Origin: Agapetus fuscipes
Lineage: Eukaryota; Arthropoda; Insecta; Trichoptera; Glossosomatidae
DNA: 64,000 nucleotides
Direction of reading: 5' to 3'
Assembly (NCBI GenBank): GCA_951799405.1
Contig: OX637338.1
Location: 1,736,001 to 1,800,000 of the forward strand
How positions within the stretch are numbered: the first letter of the stretch is position 1; each line of letters begins with the position of its first letter. This document shows, piece by piece, positions 44,807-55,972 of the stretch. The position numbers and the translations under genes are program-made. The notes under the pieces were generated by a model. It was not told where the DNA came from. It did no database searches and was given only the letters and a program-made list of their open reading frames with translations.

Positions 44807-44897
44807 CAAACAAACAAACAATCAAACATACCATCAAACAATCAAACAATCAAACAAACAAACAAACCATCAAACAATCAAGCAATCAAACAAACAC
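44807..44897. repeat. Simple repeat (CAAA/CAATCAAA)n next to HR38 acceptor
   Basis: About 90 bp of CAAACAAACAAACAATCAAA-type units begin 7 bp beyond the HR38 exon. On the HR38 strand this makes the TTTG-rich tract just before the TTGCAG acceptor. Confidence 0.85.
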
Positions 44898-44899
44898 CT

Positions 44900-46185
44900 T
44901 TTAGTATGCGAGTCCTAAACAGCTAAGTATCTTATGATTAAGGAAAGGCAAATCTATAACTTAAAAAATGAAAAAATAATAATCCAGCGTAGTTACGCGG
45001 GTGGTGTAATACGTGACCAGCGAAAAATACAAAAAAGGATTTATGTGGGAAATACGCAAAACACAAAATACGTGGGAAAGTGGAGTATCACGGCCCAAGA
45101 TTTCCACAACTAATTTAGGAAAAAACTAATTTGAAATAAATTTGACTCTGTCGCAATTCACTTGAGGGTGGTCAGAGCCTCTGCAGAGTTAAGAACAATG
45201 AAAAGTTCTCTCATTGTTTCTGCATGTTGAGATAAATAATATGAAACGGCATTAATTGGAGCTTTATTGTTATTTGTGTATTTAATGTGCATATACGGAT
45301 ACAGAAATGTTGAATTTCTACAAAAACAAATACGAATAAAATATGTATCTAACATATATTTTTCATTTCACGTTAATACATTATATTTTAGCACAATAAC
45401 ATTAGGTCAAAGAAGAATTTCATATATTTTATTTTATTGAGTGAATTATTTATATTATTAAAACATATCGCTCATTATTTCAGTAGGAAATGATAAAAAC
45501 TTCATCCCTCTTTCATCAAAATAAGTTTTCAATGTTCATTCGGTTTACAAACAACAACAAAAAAAATATTTTTCAGGATAATCTGTAAAATTTCTTGAGT
45601 TTAAATCCAATGAATGTTTTCCCTACCGATGTTTGCACAATAGTATCTATTATATTTCATCCGAAATATCTGTGGTCCGCGCGGAAACCAGTTCTCAAAC
45701 TTATCACTCGAACTTCCTCGTTGCAGATACGATAGCAAGAAATGGCTCATCTGCAGGCGGCGACCGGACAATATATACCACCATTGTGGCCCACGCTATA
45801 CGCAAGACTAAAACCCTCTGCCCTAAAATCCTGTCCACCTTAAGCTATATCTATTTGATGATACAACCTCATAATAACAAAACAAGTATGCTGAATTGAA
45901 CAAGATAAAATTGAATTATTAAATGGTTTAAAAAGTCTTAAGCCCCTTGGAGGAAGTATCGCGGAGGTGTAGGGTTGTGTTTTGACTTGTTACCTTTTGT
46001 GCAGGGGTTGGTTTGCACAATAAAGGCTCTAGTGGGGGTGTGGGAGTCCCAGGGGAGGCCATGAAACCAGTGGTATTTGCAACCCTCCATAATAGCTCGA
46101 GTCATTATGAATTATGTGTGTCGATGTACTAATATTCATAGCTGCTTGAGCAGAGAAGTCAAATTACGACAAAATATTTTGCATT
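44900..46185. other. Upstream/intronic HR38 DNA, no exon found
   Basis: No credible exon. A fragment resembling the 33.6-kb LINE end lies at 45148-45190 (GTCGCAATTCACTTGAGGGT, CAGAGCCTCTGCAGAG). The open frame around 45633-45899 resembles nothing known to me. Confidence 0.45.
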
Positions 46186-46189
46186 GAAT

Positions 46190-46595
46190 TAAAATTATTG
46201 AAAGAAATGGCGGTTGATCTGTAATGTTGGCGGCTAGGGTTTATTAAAGTGAAATTGGTTTTATGATTAAGTTTTTTTTAGTGTCCATGTTTATATTATT
46301 GTTTATTGATTTAAAAAAATGTAATTTGTGATGTTTGTTCCTTGACTTATAGGTTGGTATGCGGCTGACCACCCATACTGTAAAAAATGGTTCACTTTGC
46401 CAATGTCACCCCTGTTTCAGGGAAGGACGACAAGAGTTGCAGAGCTTATGTTCATTTGAGATTGGGTTTTTATATTGTAGGTCCACATGCGGCATGTGTT
46501 AGCGCGAAATTATACATGTCTGCTTGTGGGAATGCATTTAATATAAATCTTAAATGATATATATCTTTGCAGCTTAGATTAGATTAGATTGGATT
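46190..46595 (+). mobile_element. LINE 3' end with family C tail
   Basis: GAAAGAAATGGCGGTTGATC (ORF2 C-terminus as at 26.45 kb) is followed by an AT-rich 3' UTR and a full family C unit (46338-46595) ending in AGATTAGATTAGATTGGATT. Confidence 0.75.
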
Positions 46596-46909
46596 AGAGA
46601 TGGGGTTGGCCTTTCATATTATATTATGTTGTAAGGCCTTAAAGTCCAACACCAACTGACTGTTAATTCTGATCTGTTTTATTGTAGAAACATAACTAAT
46701 CAATTTAAATTATTACTACAAATTAAATTAAATTAATTGTATTTTGATAAACAAAAACTGTAAATGGAATAAATGAAAAACTGAAAGGAAATTATCTAGA
46801 GTTTAGCTCTGCAGGTGTTAAATTAAGAGAGCAATTAAGGATTAATGAATAAACTGGGGATAAAGTGCGATTAATAATTAAACCATAAAAGCATTAAATG
46901 TTTGAATGG

Positions 46910-47135
46910 TTCTTTGACTTTTAGGTTTGTATGAGGCTGACCCCCCATGCTGTAAAAACTTGGTTCACTTTCACCAATTCCACTACGGTTTCCAGGAAAG
47001 GCGACAGGAATTGCAAAGGTTGTGCTCATGCGAGGTTTGATTTATTTCGATGCACACACGAATCATGTGTCAGCGCGAACTTACACGTGTTGATTATGGG
47101 AATGCATTCATTAAGAATCTTAAATGTAACATTTG
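46910..47135 (+). repeat. Family C repeat abutting SINE S3
   Basis: From TCTTTGACTTTTAGGTTTGT to AAGAATCTTAAATGTAACAT, without the final tail, joined directly to S3. Confidence 0.65.
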
Positions 47136-47138
47136 TCG

Positions 47139-47338
47139 GTGCTACGGCCAAGGGATCAAGTCGTTATTCTTAATTAGCGTATTTGGAACAGAATGACGCT
47201 GGTTCGAATCACGCTTGGCCGTTTGATCATAGCTTCGACCCTGATTCAACATATGTCATTGCATGCACACAAGCTTCTGCTTTCGAATGAAGACATCCGG
47301 CCATGCCAAATAGGTTAGTGAATTACATTCCTATAAAC
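47139..47338 (+). mobile_element. SINE S3
   Basis: Plus-strand head GGCCAAGGGATCAAGTCGTT with B box GCTGGTTCGAATCACG, body TGTCATTGCATGCACACAAGC and end GTGAATTACATTCCTATAAAC. Confidence 0.7.
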
Positions 47339-47833
47339 TTATGTAAGCATATGACATTGTAGTGTAAGATGGGATGTTTTATTAAGATTTTGATAATAAA
47401 GCTTAACTAGAGATTAAGTAGATTTAAAAAGTGTTTTTATTTAATTTTTAGTTTGGTTGAAAACCCCTACAACCTACTTCGCAGAGCTTTTGTTCCCAAG
47501 TAGCTGACTTATAGGGCGGAACGCTTCAGTTTCCTCGCCTAGCGAGTCCAAACAAAATAAACCAAGTATAGCTTACATATTCACAAAGCTATGGTGCCTA
47601 CAAGCAATTTATCAGAGTTTTTCATTGGCAAAAATACCTGCTGAAAGAATAAAAAACAACATGAAACGGGCCATAAAATATCTACACACTTTTGTATTGT
47701 GTATCTATGAACGCAACGCGGCTGAACGTAACTAAGCTGAATATTTAGTGTAACTTCTTGCTAGGTTGTCACCGAAGAGTATTATTAAACGAGCCTTAAA
47801 ATAAAATCTCTACACACTTTTGTAGTATTTATT

Positions 47834-47990
47834 GGCATGTGTTAGCGTGAACTTATACATGTCTGCTTGTGGGAATGCGTTTAATATGAATCTTAAATGA
47901 TATCTATCTTTGCAGCTTAGATTTAGATTTTAGATTAGCTCAGAATTTTTTAGAATGTGATTCTTAAAACCATTTAAAGGTCACTTAAAA
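47834..47990 (+). repeat. Family C 3' fragment followed by family F fragment
   Basis: 47834-47937 is a family C 3' end (GGCATGTGTTAGCGTGAACT to TTGCAGCTTAGATTTAG). 47941-47990 matches the family F interior (TAGAATGTGATTCTTAAAAC) and holds AAAGGTCA at 47976-47983. Confidence 0.6.
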
Positions 47991-48179
47991 AAAAAAATAA
48001 GATAAAGGAAGTTTTCCTGAAACGAGGGTGATATTGGAAAAGTTAACCAATTTTTAATGTATTCGTTGATTTCTAACCTATAAGTCATGGAACAAGTGAA
48101 TTTAACTGCAAATAATATCGTCAGTTTTTTTTGGAGTATTAAACTTAACTTGTATTAAATTCTGAAAACGTAAGACTTC

Positions 48180-48320
48180 CTGTAACTCTGTCGCTATTCC
48201 ACTAGAGGCAGCCAGAGCCTTTGCAGATTTGCCTCCATTTTTTACTATCCTTGCATACCTTTTTCAATTCATTCATATCCATCACCGTTTTCAATATTTC
48301 CTTCTCGTACTTACAACAGT
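48180..48320 (-). repeat. LINE 3' fragment (33.6-kb family)
   Basis: CTGTCGCTATTCCACTAGAG, GCCAGAGCCTTTGCAGATTT and TATCCTTGCATACCTTTTTC are the complement of the LINE end at 33.8 kb. Confidence 0.7.
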
Positions 48321-48332
48321 ACTTGAAGACTA

Positions 48333-48566
48333 CGGAGGAAGAACAAGGAATGTGAGTTGAAGAAAATTTTGAGTAAATCAAAATTGTAAATTTGAAAGTT
48401 TGTATTTCTCATGGTTATTGCCTGTCACAAAGAATCGGAAATACCGCCATAAACTGAGAAAGCGACTGTTGTTGCCTTACAAATTTTCAGAGCTTTAGAT
48501 ACACACAGATGCCACTAGATGGCATTAGTAGACTATTTTCATATTTAAACTGACATTCCTTGTTTT
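48333..48566. repeat. Family L repeat
   Basis: Second copy of the repeat at 37455-37686: AATGTGAGTTGAAGAAAATT, GAGCTTTAGATACACACAGATG, GACATTCCTTG. Confidence 0.65.
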
Positions 48567-48929
48567 CCGCTGTGGTCTACAGTTATTGTGTCAGGTATAT
48601 TATGCTTTATGAATCTTAAAAAATTGAAATTGTTTTAACAATCGTTATTATCACATTAATATTGCAAAAAGGAGTACCTACATAAAATACTGACAATCTC
48701 GGCTGCGTCTCGCTGTACACACGTTTTTTATTAAACAATTCGCAGTTAATTTTTATGCGTTTACTGATTTACGGATTCAGTGCACTGAGGATTTCAATTC
48801 TGCGCGAGTATTTCGTGGTTTTCTTTTTCCATCGCGAGGCATTAATGTCTCGTAAATGTGTAATGTACGATCACTTGCCGTGTAATTAAGCTTGATCACA
48901 AGTGTCGGAAGTTAATTGAGATATCTACC

Positions 48930-49170
48930 AAAGTATAAAACAACAACATTAACGTTTCACTGAAACTTAAACGATCAACCGCAGCGCTGTTTTGGTTATC
49001 ATATATTTTTGGTATTCTTGAATCGCTGAGTTTTATAATTGACATCTTTAAGTGAGTATAAAACTAAAAGTGTAAAGTCTACCACGGCGTTAAACTACAA
49101 CTTAAAAACGCTTAATAGTGGCGCTGTTTTCGTAGGTATATATTTTTGGTATTGAGTCGTTGAGCTTTCA
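48930..49170 (+). repeat. Diverged tandem duplication, about 140 bp apart
   Basis: Unit 1 (AGTATAAAACAACAAC, GCGCTGTTTTGGTTATC, ATATTTTTGGTATTC, ATCGCTGAG) is followed by unit 2 (AGTATAAAACTAAAAG, GCGCTGTTTTCGTAGG, ATATTTTTGGTATTG, GTCGTTGAG). Confidence 0.6.
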
Positions 49171-49420
49171 TCCCCTTAGCGCTTGCTTGCCTTATGTCCA
49201 TCAGAGTTAATTTAACATATGCAATGTTTGTTTGCCTACTGAACCTATGTGTCTAATAAAAACTGGAAACTGATTTCTAAAATATTTAAAGCAACTCTCA
49301 CACTATCGTGCTGTATGTTTTTTTTCTTTGCTTAAATTGTGTAGAATATGATTTTTAAGACAATTTCTTTGAAAGGTCATCTTTGAATCAAATGGTAGGT
49401 AAGCCAAACAAGCACTGGGG
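49171..49420 (+). mobile_element. Family F MITE (carries AAAGGTCA)
   Basis: CCCCTTAGCGCTTGCTTGCC at the left, AGCCAAACAAGCACTGGGG at the right, interior ACTGAACCTATGTGTCTAAT. AAAGGTCA lies at 49372-49379. Confidence 0.8.
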
Positions 49421-49845
49421 TTTCTCGCGTTGTGTTTACTAGCGATGAAAGCTTTCTTTTACATCCACCGACATGTAGGTATTGCTGTATTTTACGCTGA
49501 AGCGCAGTTAGCCGCGATTTCTTGTGTTTTCTCTTGCCGCCATTTACAGAGTTGGAGTGGCCTGATGATGCTTGGACAACAAGTCACGTTCTTTATACAA
49601 AATACAACACGAGTACAGTCTTGCGTACGTATTTTTTTGATTAAAAAAATGAACCCGCCCATGAGATTTTGCAATATATGACGCAGTTTTCAGCGACTTG
49701 GGCAAACAAACTTTCTCCATATTGGTGAGCATAAATTTGATGAAAAACAACCAATTTCAAAGAGATTTTTGTTTAATTTATTATAGAGGTATTAATTCTG
49801 TAATCTTTCATCTAACAAGATAAAGTAAACTCAGTTCCACGGGAG

Positions 49846-49875
49846 GTTTCACAAACATAACGTTTGCATCCTCAG
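49846..49875 (-). repeat. CTGAGGAT-hairpin-GAAAC motif
   Basis: On the minus strand, CTGAGGAT, then GCAAAC-loop-GTTTGT (a 6-bp stem with one G-T pair) and GAAACC. It shares flanks with 11120-11149. Confidence 0.55.
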
Positions 49876-50217
49876 GGGACTAAATAATTCATGTGATGGC
49901 TAAATGTATAAAAAACAATTAAAGTCCATATATTTTACAAGGAACACGCGTCAGATGATTTTTTTTTTGGCCTTTGGATCTTTAGTTAGCCCTTTTCCAT
50001 CAAACTGGTATTGTGAGGTCACATTTTTTTAACGACGAATTTGTGCTGACTTCATTTTTGACAAATTAAGCATCTGTTTTTCATCCGTTATCAAGAATTT
50101 ATAAAAAAAAATATGGCATCTACATATGCTTCAATCGTATAGAATTATAACCGCCAATCTATGTTTTTTTTATTGAAACAAATACATAGAAACAAAACGT
50201 GATTTAGTCTATGTGCC

Positions 50218-50440
50218 TACGGGTACTAAAAAGGATTTTTGAGGGAGATCCGGGTGGAAAAAGAAGAGTTGGCAGACCTAGGCTGAGATGGGAGGATGAG
50301 GTGAGGAAAGACGCAAACCAACTACTGCAAGTGACAGACTGGAAGCCGCAGCGGTAGACAGGAGGAGTTGGAGGCGAAGGCTGATGGAGGCCGAGGGGAG
50401 ATATGAGCTGTAGGGACATCGAAGAAGAGAAGAAGATGTA
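50218..50440 (+). pseudogene. LINE C-terminal fragment
   Basis: Translates IFEGDPGGKRRVGRPRLRWE then DEVRKD, VTDWKPQR and stop, then a frameshifted TGGVGGE-type tail ending in a GAAGAAGAGAAGAAG run. GGKRxxGRPRLRW-x-(D/E)D(V/E) is a standard LINE C-terminal motif. Confidence 0.75.
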
Positions 50441-50449
50441 TTTAGGCGC

Positions 50450-51400
50450 TTCTGTCAGTCGTACCATGAGTCCGCAACTGCGATCTCTAGACCGGCCAGA
50501 GGACGCCAGTAGCCCTCTCACTATCTAACTATATATTTAATATCTATCTATTACATTGATATAAATCTATACCTATATTTCCCATACACACTGATATACT
50601 GCGCTGAGCGCAGATGGCTCCTCGCGAAATACCCGTCAGGGAGGCTTTCCCGTCAGGCACATTAGCTTCAGTAACATCGAAATTCGGGGGAGGGGGGGTT
50701 CCTTAGAGTCATGCAATAAATAGCCTCTGATCTGGAGGACTTTCTTTTCTTTGACACGAATAGAGTTACACTAGCTGATTAACTTCATCGGGAAGGCCCT
50801 CAGCCACTTGAAAAAATAAATTGTAATGCTGTTCACCGAGTGAAGCAACTCCGCATGAGTTGTATGAACTGGGTGGGAGGTGGTGGGAGAGTGTCTTTAT
50901 ATTCCGTCCATGTGCTGTGGGTCCTTCTGACACATACATACAAGACTGGTATGAGGAGGGCTTGAGCATACGTGTGTCTTTATATTAAGCTTATTTACCA
51001 GAAAATACTAGATTGTCTTCCACCAAGTAGGTATATATTTCTCGTATTTTTTTTTTTGTAAAATATTTTTTTGCAATTTTAAATTACGTAATAATAACGC
51101 AGAAGAGGAAATAAAAATTATCATAATGTCTTCGAGTAACAAGCATGTTAAACAGAAATTCTGCTTGTGAGGGAGCTGTTCGGGAAGCCGGTTGGAAATA
51201 TTGCCGTCGTCCTTGGAAAATTCCAGTGCGCCGGCGGAATGGCGACAGATGCTCCGACTTCATCAGAATAATTGGTTAATTACTGGTGAGGAAAATGTGG
51301 CTCATACACCAGTCCGTTGTTGACAGGATAGAACGGCACAGTAGCAAAACGATACATGACATAACGATACATGGCAGAACATAACATACCAAAAACAGAG
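50450..51400. other. No gene recognised
   Basis: Single-copy-looking DNA with moderate GC patches (50590-50700 and 50850-50960). No protein-like frame and no named repeat. Confidence 0.4.
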
Positions 51401-51408
51401 CATACCAT

Positions 51409-51664
51409 CTAAATCTAAATCTAAATCTTAGTTGCAAAGATATGTTACATTGGGGATTCACATTATATGCATTCTCAAAAGCAGACACGTACAAGTTCAC
51501 GATGGCACATACCGCATGTGGACCTACAATATAAAAACCCAAATCTCGAATGGACAAACACCCAGAAACTCTTGCCGTCCTTCTCTGAAACAGGGGTTTT
51601 ATGTTGTTATGTATCAGGCAAAGTGAACCATTTTTTACAGCATGGGTGGTCAGCCGCATCCCAA
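51409..51664 (-). repeat. Family C repeat
   Basis: From AAATCTAAATCTTAGTTGCAA to CATGGGTGGTCAGCCGCATC, with a 20-bp insert (TTTATGTTGTTATGTATCAG) in the central box. It abuts SINE S1. Confidence 0.8.
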
Positions 51665-51667
51665 TAG

Positions 51668-51970
51668 CATAATAATAAATAATAATATTAGGATGATTTA
51701 TTTGGTGAGCACTGTTTTTGTATGTGTCACACTTCAACAGCCCTTTGCAAGGTCGGTAGTCGCTACAGAAAGCGCCAATTCTCAAGCAAGACCCAATTGC
51801 TGTAAGGTTGGATGGAGCTTTCGTGACCAGTCTTTGGTAAAGGTACATTAATTTTTCAACCCAGTGAAGAGCATATTTGAAAAAAAAGGTATATTTTTGT
51901 GCTCCACCGGGAATGGAACCTCCAACCTTCCATTTACGAGTCCCAAGCGTTACCACTAGATTACAGACCT
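51668..51970 (-). mobile_element. SINE S1 joined to a minisatellite
   Basis: Complete S1 in reverse (AATAATATTAGGATGATTTA to CCACTAGATTACAGACCTAC). At its head it continues into the GTTCTGTCATGTGTC minisatellite. Confidence 0.8.
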
Positions 51971-52210
51971 ACAAAATAAACGGCATATGAAACAACATCA
52001 CCGACAGAACGACATTCTTGTGATGTTTTGTTATAGTGATGTCTTGTCATGTGATGTACTGTCATTGTGATGTTCTGTCATGTGTTGCCCTGTCAGGTGT
52101 CCTTCTATCATATGTCGTTCTGTCATGTGTCGTTCTGTCATGTGTATTTTTTCACTGTGTCGTTCTGTCATGTGTCGTTTTGTCACTGTGTTGTTCTACC
52201 ATGGAACCCA
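51971..52210. repeat. Minisatellite, about 15-bp unit GTTCTGTCATGTGTC
   Basis: Degenerate tandem copies of GTTCTGTCATGTGTC. The same array, including its S1-proximal leader, occurs reversed at 57250-57411 and a further array lies at 58868-59030. Confidence 0.8.
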
Positions 52211-52460
52211 GTCCATGGCAGCGTGCGCACAATTAGGGTAATAACGGAAGGGAAAATGCCAAAGGACCAGGAAGGTGGTCACTGGCCGGCCGCTTCCTTC
52301 CTCACATAAATAAAATTACTATTCGTAGGACACTGGTAAAATTCATATGATAACATCTCTGACCTTTACTGCGACAGTTGAAGTTTTTTTTTGTTCGCAA
52401 TTAAAATTTACAGTGCACCTACATTTTTGTATAAAATATTTGTCGAATCGTAATTTGACG

Positions 52461-52518
52461 TTCCTTGACTACGAGGTTGGTATGAGGCTGACCACCCGTA
52501 CTGTAAAAAATGGATCGT
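52461..52518 (+). repeat. Family C 5' fragment
   Basis: GTTCCTTGACTACGAGGTTG through ACCACCCGTACTGTAAAAAA, then unrelated sequence. Confidence 0.6.
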
Positions 52519-53540
52519 TCACACCTTGTAGCAGAATCTAAGCAATCTATTTAGTTTTTACCAATACAAATGCATTTTACACACACACTCCCTTTCAAAA
52601 ATAGCCTATCAAAAATGTGGAATGACGAAAAAAAAATTACGAAATGTGGGGAAAACGATGTTTTAACACTGGTATAGAGCAAAAAAAATAAGCAACTGTG
52701 AAGGAGAACAAATGTTTGTGATTGTTTTCTTGAAAATCATGTGAGTTATTGTTAAGGATATTTTAATAAACTTTTTTTTTAATACGCTGTCACTTAAACA
52801 TGGCTTCATTTTTTATTTTTGACGCGGTTGTTTTGACAACTTGTCATAGCACTGCCGCCAATCCTCACTGTCGATGATATATGCCACCTATTGTTGTCCT
52901 TTTCTAACAAACTCACACGAACGTATGCCATAAACTATTCGTGAAAGCTTACATTTTTGCTATCTATCTCTCTCACACATGCATACTTTCCATTTATCCA
53001 TCCCCCTTCCACGCAATAATCTTAAAAGTGACAGTAAATGAATAGACTCAACCCAGATCATAAAGACTGTTTTTTTTTGCATTACATATATCCTGTTATG
53101 ATTGAACTAAATTCGGTGTTATCTGAGTGTGACAATAAAAAAATGGAATGATTTCGCGCTAAAAGTCTGTAATAGTGTTAATGAGGCTGGTGATTATTAG
53201 CACGGCGAATACTAATTTTAATCCTGTGCAGAATTTGCAACAATAACAATAAAACTATAATACCTAGTTAGCCTTTATTATAAACGGCTTGTTCTGATAA
53301 TAAGTACGCCAAGTATAGAACACTACGTCTAAATACAGACAAATCGTTAACCTAAAAATGTATGAAATTTAAAACAGCGTTTCTAGCAAGTGTTTTAGTT
53401 TCTGTATGTTTTAATTTAAAACGTTAAGGTTGAGTCTAGACGTAATGTTTTACACTTAAGATTAAGGCTTGAGTGACCTAGATATCATGTATTATTAAAA
53501 AAAACTTCCCTAAGTATTTTATTATTATAGAGGTAGGTAT
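52519..53540. other. No gene recognised
   Basis: AT-rich DNA with no protein-like frame. A slightly GC-richer stretch at 52840-53030 is the only feature. Confidence 0.4.
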
Positions 53541-53542
53541 AT

Positions 53543-53993
53543 ATCACCACCTTAAAGGTGACTAAGTACTGATTTACTAATTAGAGAAATCGTGGATAAA
53601 ACCTTTTATTTTGTGTATTTTTTCATTGTAAGTGAACTAATTATAGGGAAATGCTAATGAAAAACTTCTAAACTACAGGATAGCCACACTTACATAGTGT
53701 TTTCTCTCATAGAAAATATAAAAAAAAATATGCATTAATCTGAGAAAATCGTGTTTTTTTAAGGAAGTCTGTGCGAAAGACTCCCTAGATTCAAGAGACT
53801 CTAGGGGTCTATGCCACTTGTTATAGTACCGCAGAGGTGTAAGTGATGTGGCAGTTTTTCTTATCCGGTTGCAGGGCCGTTAGCTGCGCAGCGCTGTGAT
53901 GTGTGTTGCTTTGTTTTGAGACACTGAGAGGGAATGGCGAGCTTAATATGTCACTTGTTCAGTTTTACCTTTAAGGTATCAGTATAACCATTA
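53543..53993. mobile_element. Family I MITE interrupted by family G
   Basis: Left ACCTTAAAGGTGACTAAGTA and right GTTCAGTTTTACCTTTAAGG are family I ends. 53757-53945 is a family G copy (AGACTCTAGGGGTCTATGCC, GTACCGCAGAGGTGTAAGTG, TTTGTTTTGAGACACTGAG) inserted in it. Confidence 0.65.
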
Positions 53994-54297
53994 TTTTAAT
54001 GAATTGCTTTAAGTATTAGATATAATTTAATTGTGTTTTAACTGATATCGATATAAATGCATTTTATTTATATGTAAATGCAATTTTATTACGACTGCTG
54101 ATTTTGCTACAATGTCAGCAATTAAAACTAGGTTATGTTTATTGCGAAAACAAAATAAATCATCTTTCAACACCTTTAAATAAAGTATTGTTAACCTTTT
54201 GCGAGGTTTTTATTGCTTCTTGAGGGCTTTGCATAGTTAATTAACCATTCGAAATAACTTCTAACAGTGTTATTCACAAAAAGTTTTATCTATCGTT

Positions 54298-54530
54298 CTC
54301 CCCGGTGCTTGTTTGGCTTATCTACCATTTGATTGAAAGATGAAATTGAAATATAATTGTCTAAAAAATCACACTTTTCACAATCTGAGCTTAGAAAAAA
54401 ACGTACAACACGATAATGTGAGAGTTGCTTTTAACATTTTCATAATCGATTTTTAGTATTCAAAAGTCACGTATTGCTCATGTGAAATTAAATATGTTGG
54501 AGATAAGACAAACAAGCATTAAGAGGAGGC
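54298..54530 (-). mobile_element. Family F MITE
   Basis: Plus strand starts CCCCGGTGCTTGTTTGGCTT and ends AGATAAGACAAACAAGCATT then AAGAGGAG. The interior is reversed relative to the other copies (CACAATCTGAGCTTAG, GTACAACACGATAATGTGAG). The AAAGGTCA site is degraded. Confidence 0.75.
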
Positions 54531-54755
54531 TACGGCGGCTGATCTATGGATCATCGTTTTTATCATGGAGAATTCACTGTAGACTGCGGATGAGCAATGG
54601 TTTTGATGTTTGAGAAAAACACCGTTAATGTTTAAGAATATCGCTGGTGTTTATTTAGTCCATTTCCTATTTTAACACAGTCTGTCAGTCAGAATGTCCA
54701 TGTATATATTGTTATTTTTATTCTTTGATTTAAAAAATGTAATTTGTCATGTATG

Positions 54756-55008
54756 TTCCTTGACTTATAGGTTGTTATGCGGCTGACCACCCATAATATA
54801 AAAATTGGTTCACTTTGCCAATGTCACCCCTGTTTCAGGGAAGGACGGCAAGAGTTGCAAGGCTTATGTTCATTTGAGATTGGGTTTTTATATTGTAGGT
54901 CCACATGCGGCATGTGTTAGCGCGAAATTATACATATCTGCTTGTGGGAATGCATTTAGTATAAATCTTAAATGATATATATCTTTGCAGCTTAGATTAG
55001 ATTAGATA
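54756..55008 (+). repeat. Family C repeat, full
   Basis: TTCCTTGACTTATAGGTTGT to CTTTGCAGCTTAGATTAGATTAG, preceded by the LINE 3' UTR piece GATTTAAAAAATGTAATTTG also found before 46338. Confidence 0.9.
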
Positions 55009-55012
55009 AGAA

Positions 55013-55245
55013 CACACCGAGATAAACAGCTTAAAGCCCAGCAACATTTTCCATCCTTCCCTGCAAAAGGGGTGACATTGATTTTTTTTACAGTATGGGC
55101 GGTCAGTCTCATCTTCTCCTGTGTCAATCCTAGGATTTGTTTGCAGCAATATCTTTTACTCTTGTTCTCCATTCCTCCCTGTCTCGTGCGGCTCTTTTTA
55201 GGTCTGCATATGAGTCTCATACCAACCCATAAATCAAGGAAGTTG
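55013..55245 (-). repeat. Family C repeat split by a LINE fragment
   Basis: GCAACATTTTCCATCCTTCC to GTATGGGCGGTCAGTCTCAT, then 55097-55208 (minus-strand translation ADLKRAARDREEWRTRVKDI then AANKS and stop, a LINE C-terminus), then TCTCATACCAACCCATAAATC. TCTCAT flanks the insert on both sides. Confidence 0.7.
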
Positions 55246-55679
55246 GCTGTAGAAAAAGAAGTAGAAAATGGCTGCTTTTGTTGGTATTTTTACGTTAAAA
55301 AGCTGAATGGTTCACGATAATTTATGGTGCGATGAAATTGTATATTACAACATAAATAAATACAAGGTACGTTTAATGTTGTTAAAAATTAATTTTGTAT
55401 TTTTTCTGCAGCCTTCCGTGCTGGGGCAGCAAGCTGGTTCACGATGTATGCGCCTTGAGAGTCGTCTATAATCTACGTCATGTTTTTTTCCCTTGCAAGT
55501 CGGCTTCTGGCTGTAGTCAATTATGCATCTGCTGAGTGAATAGGCAAGACTGCAGTGCTCCCCAACCCCTAGTTCATGGATCCCATGTAGGGGTGTAATC
55601 TGCGTTTCAAGAATAGGGTAATTGCAGTAGTGGGGAAAGCGGTTTAAAATACTATGATTGTGTAGAGTACATTTCAAGG

Positions 55680-55970
55680 ATGACAACCATATACTTTTTA
55701 AGCTTTCTTTCCTTATCCCATCATGAGGACGAGACTTTTTTTAATTTTTTTAATTTTGATTTGTATATTTATTTATTTTTGGTTTCGGGTATTGCTTCTT
55801 TTTTTTTTTTTCTTTATTATTTATTTGGTATGATTTGTAAGTTGAAATACACAATTGTAGAATACGGTAGTAATAGGCGCTATAAAATGTAAATGAATAT
55901 CCTATATATGTACAAACTAACTTAATTTAATGCTGTTGAATCCTTGTTTATTAATAAATAAAAAATTAAA
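55680..55970. other. No gene recognised
   Basis: T-rich DNA; the open frame here is poly-Phe/Tyr from T runs and not a credible protein. Confidence 0.5.
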
Positions 55971-55972
55971 AA

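Noticed and set aside
44569..44841. Alternative 90-codon arginine-rich frame at the HR38 N-terminal exon
   Set aside because: The competing frame (PLPPPLGES to MLLLQTQ) joins in phase to [12 protein letters not shown] in the next exon, so the arginine-rich frame is a shadow.
45633..45899. 88-codon open frame on the plus strand
   Set aside because: No motif, no splice context and no similarity that I can recognise; kept as unexplained, not called a gene.
51276..51956. 226-codon minus-strand open frame
   Set aside because: It spans a family C copy and SINE S1 back to back; the translation is repeat-derived.
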